Part shown: positions 59,701-64,000 of the stretch, in pieces
Layout: every line of letters starts with the position of its first letter
How positions within the stretch are numbered: the stretch's first letter is position 1
From: Perkinsus olseni
Taxonomy: Eukaryota > Perkinsozoa > Perkinsida > Perkinsidae
Reading direction: 5' to 3'
Length of the DNA stretch: 64,000 bases
Assembly (NCBI GenBank): GCA_013115135.1
Contig: JABANP010000024.1
Coordinates: forward strand, 1-64,000
The notes under the pieces: model-generated
Told to the model about the DNA's origin: nothing
Seen by the model: only the letters and a program-made list of their open reading frames with translations
The model's database searches: none
Made by a program: the position numbers and the translations under genes

Positions 59701-62700
59701 AGACCGAGTACACCCCAGGCGTGGCAGTTACAGGCTCCGTACCCCAGTAAAACGACCTGCCCTCGTCTAAAGACACTGAGCTCGCCCCTGGGAGGCTGTG
59801 TTCACTCGCGGGGCCCGCTGGTATGCCACTGATGGTTGACTCATCGCCGCATTCAGACATGATGGCGAGTCGATCTTCTCGCCCAAGCCCGACACCGGTG
59901 ATTCCAGTCAAACTCAGTCTTGCGCCCCGCACAACCGCTCCGAAGTCATGGTCCGGATAAGGGCCGTAGACTCTGATTTTCCCCGCCAGTGCTTTGAATT
60001 GAGGAGTGCCCTTGTCCACGCAAGCCATACGGGAGCTGCACCAGCACAGACTATAGACGCCGGGGACAGCAGCCACAACAGAGAGGGGGTCCCAGCAGAA
60101 GGCATTGCCATCCACGCTAGGCGTGGAGATCCCCTGCCACACTGACCTTGACGAGCCGATCCCTCTAACGCCCTGGGCCACACCACAGGAGGACACGACT
60201 GCAAGGAGGTCTCCTTGTTGCAGCCCAAAGCCTTCTACACCTGTTACACATAGAGGCCTGGTGCCTACAGTAGCATTGAACTCATGTGTCTGTAGTGGTC
60301 CTAGGATGGCGAAGCGACCAGCCTCGATCTTGAACTGTTGGATGTCGGAGCAATCGGCTGACGCTCTACCGTCGCACCAACAGAGCTTGTACGTTCCGGG
60401 GCCCTGAACCAGGGGCTGCACTGGTGCACCATCGGCCGAGATGTCTCCGAAGGGGAAGACGCCACCAGAAGCGCCTCGACTGATGCCACTACCGGGAACT
60501 CCCCGGAGGCCCCCTCGATACAGTGTTGCGCACTCGTCTGTGTCTTCTACAGCGATTAGCCTGTCACCGTCATGTAACAGCGTTGCACTCGATTTCGTCA
60601 TGTCAAGCATACAAGGCCACCCAGTCCAGCACTCGACTGTAGCTGAAGTGTTGAAGTGCGGTAGACCTAGAGGCGCAGTCCAGGGAGGGGTCGGACCTTC
60701 CAGAACTCCCTCCCGGAAGACACCATGCGAACGGATACCACGGAAGAGGTATGCCACCGACCAGGCTCCCAGTCGGCCTGTCCCCGCAGTGGGGTCCCAG
60801 TACTCGAGGGAGGCATCCACATCCGTGGCTGCGTCGAAGTGAGAATTAGCACTTGGCCAATCACGCAAGGCGAGCTTTATGCATCGGACCTCCACGTACT
60901 GCTGCTGAAAGGAGTACTCCGCAGTGTCTCGCGGGTTGGAAAATGCCACTACGATCGAGCCTACCAACCGCTGGCAGTGGTGATCAGTGTATAGCTCAGC
61001 AGCGGATACTTCACTCGATAAAGGGGTCACAATGGCACCAACTCGCTTGAGGGAAAGACGCCATCTCGTTTTAAGGTTTGGAAGTGTTCGAACCCAATCG
61101 GAAGGAGCAGACCAGGGCGATGATTCCGAGGGCGTCCTCGCAAACCTCTCTCACACTAAACCTGTAAGATGTATCTGGAACCAGATCCTTCAGTATACAA
61201 CTTGTGGATGACCTCATGATCACATCGCCAGGGAAGGCACAAGGACACGATACTGAGGGGGGAGCTACTGGAAGTTTGGAGGGCTACCAGCCATGTCGAG
61301 AAGGAAGAGTTGCACTGTCTGGGGCCGCCGTCCCAAAGCAATACTAGCTCTTCCGTTGTGGGAGGGCCAGCTTCGACCAGGACCGGAGCGGATGCCTTGC
61401 TGATGCACTCGGGCCCTAATGTTGTCGTTACTGGGGAAGAGTAGGCTGAGGCTTCGCTGTCAGCCTCGAGCAAGGTGCAAAGGCGCGCAACAGAGAACGA
61501 GTAGGATGTGGCACAGGCGAGAGAGCTTACGGTGATGTCGGATACGGACGGGTCGGTGGACCTTGCGATCTCGTAGGGATGAGGGTTTGTATCGCTCGCC
61601 GCCGTGACACTCCAGGCCAGGAACTCACAGTCATTGGCTTCAGTGGGCAACCAGGCAACTCTCACTCGTGAATCAGTGAAGTTGGCGACCAGTGAAGCGG
61701 TCACAGCCAATGGCGTACTAGTCCCTGATGGGTAAAGTGTGGGCAGGTTCGATCCTCACGCGTTGCATCCTGTACAACCCAGTAGAATCGATCGTTCTGG
61801 ATTGCACCACTGTGCTGTTCCAACTGGGTTCTGAGAATTCACTATCCGCCCTAGTGTCATGGCACAAGGCTCTCACTCGGAAGATATACCCCTGGCTGCT
61901 GTCGAGGCCCGCAGCTAAGCAGGATCTAACACAGCTCTGAAGCAAGCTCATACATCCCGAGGGTCGGACCCAAGCGGCCTCGTCGGAAGGATACACTTTG
62001 GTCTCTACAAGCCACTCGAATAAGTCACAATCTTCCAGACGTTGCGGAACCCAAGTGACCAGGAGACTGCCCGACGATAGGGTGCTAGCTGTGATACTGA
62101 TCGGTCTCTCCGCTGGTACCGGAAGAGTCATGGTTGGTGGATCCGTCCAGTCAGTGTACGAACTACTCACAGTTGCCTCCAGGCATACGTGAGAGGCCCG
62201 GAAACTATAATAGGTGTTGCTCAATAGCCCTACTGCCACACACGAAGCAGCTGTAGAATCATTGAGCAGATCACGCCCGCAGCCCATCGGTGTCCAAGGC
62301 GCATCAGCGTTCGAGCTCCTCATTTGTATTGAGTACCCCAGGGAGGTGCAGTCCGGAGACCGAGTCTGAAATACGATGAGGATCATGCTGAAGTGGGGAC
62401 GGATCCCCACTTGGAACGCAGCTTGCCAAGTGATCCCGATTGATGTGGTATTGATAGCTGTGGCATGCACTCGTGACGGCGGAAGTGCTCTAACGACGCA
62501 AGAGCCCCCTCTCTGTGTTCTGGCAGGCTCCAATCGAGGGCTCCACGGAGAGTCCGCCTCCGAATCCTTGCACAACTCTCTGAACTCTGAACTCGTAGAG
62601 GGAGTCGCATTCTAGGCCAGTCGCCACACCTGATGGATGGCCGTGCCGTCTTGGAAGGCGAGCCTCGGTCAGTCAGCAGGCTGTAGCGTAGCAGGACTCA

Positions 62701-64000
62701 CAAGAGAGATCGCGATATGAGTAGCATCCACTCGGTGTGAACCACGGCCCGGCGGCTTCTGTGTCATCATGGACCAGCCGGGCCTCCACGGCCCACATGA
62801 GTTGTCCGCCTTCGTCATCGATCGAAGCAGGGCAGCCTCCTGTTGTTGAGCGAGACCACACAACGTGGACCTAAAAGAAAAATGGTACGATAACGCAGCG
62901 GCAAACATTCACGTGGGTGCTAGAACCCCGCTGGACACCACGCGGCTCGATAGGTCGACCGAATTCACGGCGATCTCTGTGCCCACCTCAGTGACGCCTT
63001 CTTCTGCGACCGTCATAGTAGGCCTTGGCGCAGGTACAGGCTTGGTCCAGGCTACAACGGCAGAGCTCCAAGTGCTATTAGCTTGCACGTTGTAGCACAC
63101 AACTCGGACTCTAAACTCATACTGAGTTGCCGGTAGCAGCTCCTTCGCCGTGCACTCTCGAGCACAGGTCGACTGCTGACTGGTGAGGTCGCATCCCAGC
63201 ACAGGGCCCCAAGGCCCGGACTCGTTCCTGGCCGCAACTTCCCAGGCAGGAGAATAGCAGTCGTTCAGGTCACTGCCTAGCCATCCCAGTGATAGACTGT
63301 TGACGGAACGCTCACGTATCTCAAGTCGAGTCGGTGTCGCGGCGGGTCGTGGCGGTGTTGCAACTATTTCCGAAGGGGCCGAGAACGGGCTCGAACTCTC
63401 GTGACTGGAGCACACCTGGCGGAGTTTGAAGCTGTAACCTTCGTTCGAGCGTAGACCTTGAACGCGGCACGACGTCTGAGCCGTTGACGGCCAACATTCT
63501 GGATAGGCCCTCCATGTAGGGACGGCCATCGAACGAACGTAGATCGCGACACCAAGGGGAAGGCAGTCGCCGAGATCGACTTCAGTCCAATTAACATACA
63601 CTACGCTCGGCCCTACCGCTGTAGTTGCCACTATTCGTGGTGGCGAGGCTGGCCTTGAGCAGGGACCATCCCCGTCTGGGGGTGACAGCTGACACCTCGG
63701 CACTGTAGTCAGAGTTGGCATACTCATTCTCACACTCGACTCCTACTTTGAACGTGTATGATGTGTCGCAACTGAGTTCGGTGATGGTACAATTCGATGA
63801 GCCGCCACCGTTGTTGTTGCAGCCGCTAGGATGAAACCAATCGCTGTCTCCGATTTTGGCCAGTGCTCGATACCTCGGACTGGCACACTGTCCGAGCGAG
63901 GGCTGACGCCATCCCAATAGAATCTCTGTTGGACCCACAACAACGGCGGTTACCTCCGACGGCACCCCTGCCTTCCGCGGCTTGGTGGCGACAGGAAAGG
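53706..64000 (-). CDS. Giant FN3 / Cys-rich repeat / GCC2-GCC3 / multi-TM surface protein, 5' end outside window
   Basis: Open at the right edge, so the N-terminus is missing. In protein order: eight FN3-like domains (61.2-64.0 kb; e.g. PSEVTAVVVGPTEILLGW, AATPTRLEIRERSVNSLSLG, YSFRASHVC-type C-terminal strands with an extra Cys pair); a long exon (58595-61030) with six repeats each containing P-G-x-Y-x-(L/V)-C-W-C; GCC2/GCC3 (ephrin-receptor-like) Cys-rich modules from 55.5 to 58.5 kb (CEPCSEGHWCPGDGAGQIAC, CVCLPGRYLAPDGTCRRCPE, CSACESGWHRSNTYTQCDRC); then a multi-pass C-terminal part (LLVYAGGIIILSKFTVDAAA near 55,450; IGVFYLVLPVLLLLVVTLLS near 55,000; ISIVGLLLWTVGAPLLGLLI near 54,500; SYGFLYLGYEDRCWYWEAIK near 54,370; SAIFLIVVFLNVVHMLRILG near 53,970). 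It ends with a coiled coil and stops at 53706. GCC plus this TM block is a known alveolate large surface-protein pattern; function is unknown. At least two one-base shifts are apparent. Confidence 0.82.

Noticed and set aside
61746..61762. B-box-like GGTTCGATCC
   Set aside because: Lies at an exon/intron edge of the FN3 array and is explained by that sequence; no tRNA arm pairs with it.
1..64000. CRISPR arrays, insertion sequences, transposase or reverse-transcriptase genes
   Set aside because: Looked for on both strands; no regular spacer array and no mobile-element protein motif was seen.

Overview
The window is nuclear DNA from a unicellular eukaryote. Nearly every gene is split by many short GT-AG introns (mostly about 40-130 nt), genes lie close together on both strands, and no bacterial operon, ribosome-binding-site logic or CRISPR array is present. 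The gene set (ABCA transporter, mitochondrial cysteine desulfurase, a ciliary dynein assembly factor, a repeat protein of the organellar RNA-binding FAST/RAP/OPR kind, and a giant FN3/GCC/multi-TM surface protein) suggests a flagellated alveolate. Perkinsus or a close relative is my best guess, but that is inference and not proven by the sequence. Start codons were chosen as ATG and exons were joined by hand from frame, phase and splice sites.

Layout. 0.3-7.9 kb (-): full-length ABCA-type ABC transporter. 8.65-9.16 kb (-): Ser/Arg-rich small protein. 9.6-11.4 kb (+): NFS1, six exons, fully resolved. 11.9-12.4 kb (+): small signal-peptide/single-TM protein. 12.9-16.5 kb (+): beta-propeller-like protein. 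18.1-24.6 kb (+): coiled-coil protein built from a tandem array of two-exon modules. 24.8-30.1 kb: sparse region with a tandem duplication of a six-exon secreted protein gene and possible decayed relatives. 30.3-31.3 kb (-): histidine-phosphatase-fold enzyme. 32.0-35.4 kb (+): DNAAF4-like CS/TPR protein, divergent from the phosphatase. 35.7-38.5 kb (-): SAM methyltransferase and an unrecognised protein. 38.6-39.0 kb (-): small secreted protein. 39.2-43.4 kb (-): Ser-rich protein carrying a tRNA-Ala(AGC) gene in an intron. 44.4-49.0 kb (+): repeat protein with roughly one helical repeat per exon. 50.2-51.8 kb (-): unrecognised secreted protein. 52.1-52.8 kb (-): unrecognised gene. 53.7 kb to beyond the right edge (-): very large FN3 + Cys-rich + GCC + multi-TM protein, 5' end outside the window.

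The most striking object is the coiled-coil gene at 18.1-24.6 kb. It contains thirteen A exons (twelve of exactly 115 nt, one of 116 nt) alternating with fourteen B exons of exactly 95 nt, always with the same phases, so each module adds 70 residues, i.e. ten heptads. The single 116-nt exon flags a one-base insertion. Other apparent one-base shifts occur at homopolymers in the methyltransferase and the giant surface protein. These look like assembly or allelic indels and should be checked with reads.

The genes do not form one pathway. NFS1 serves iron-sulfur cluster assembly. The DNAAF4-like protein fits a flagellated stage. Several predicted secreted or membrane proteins suggest a cell surface under change.
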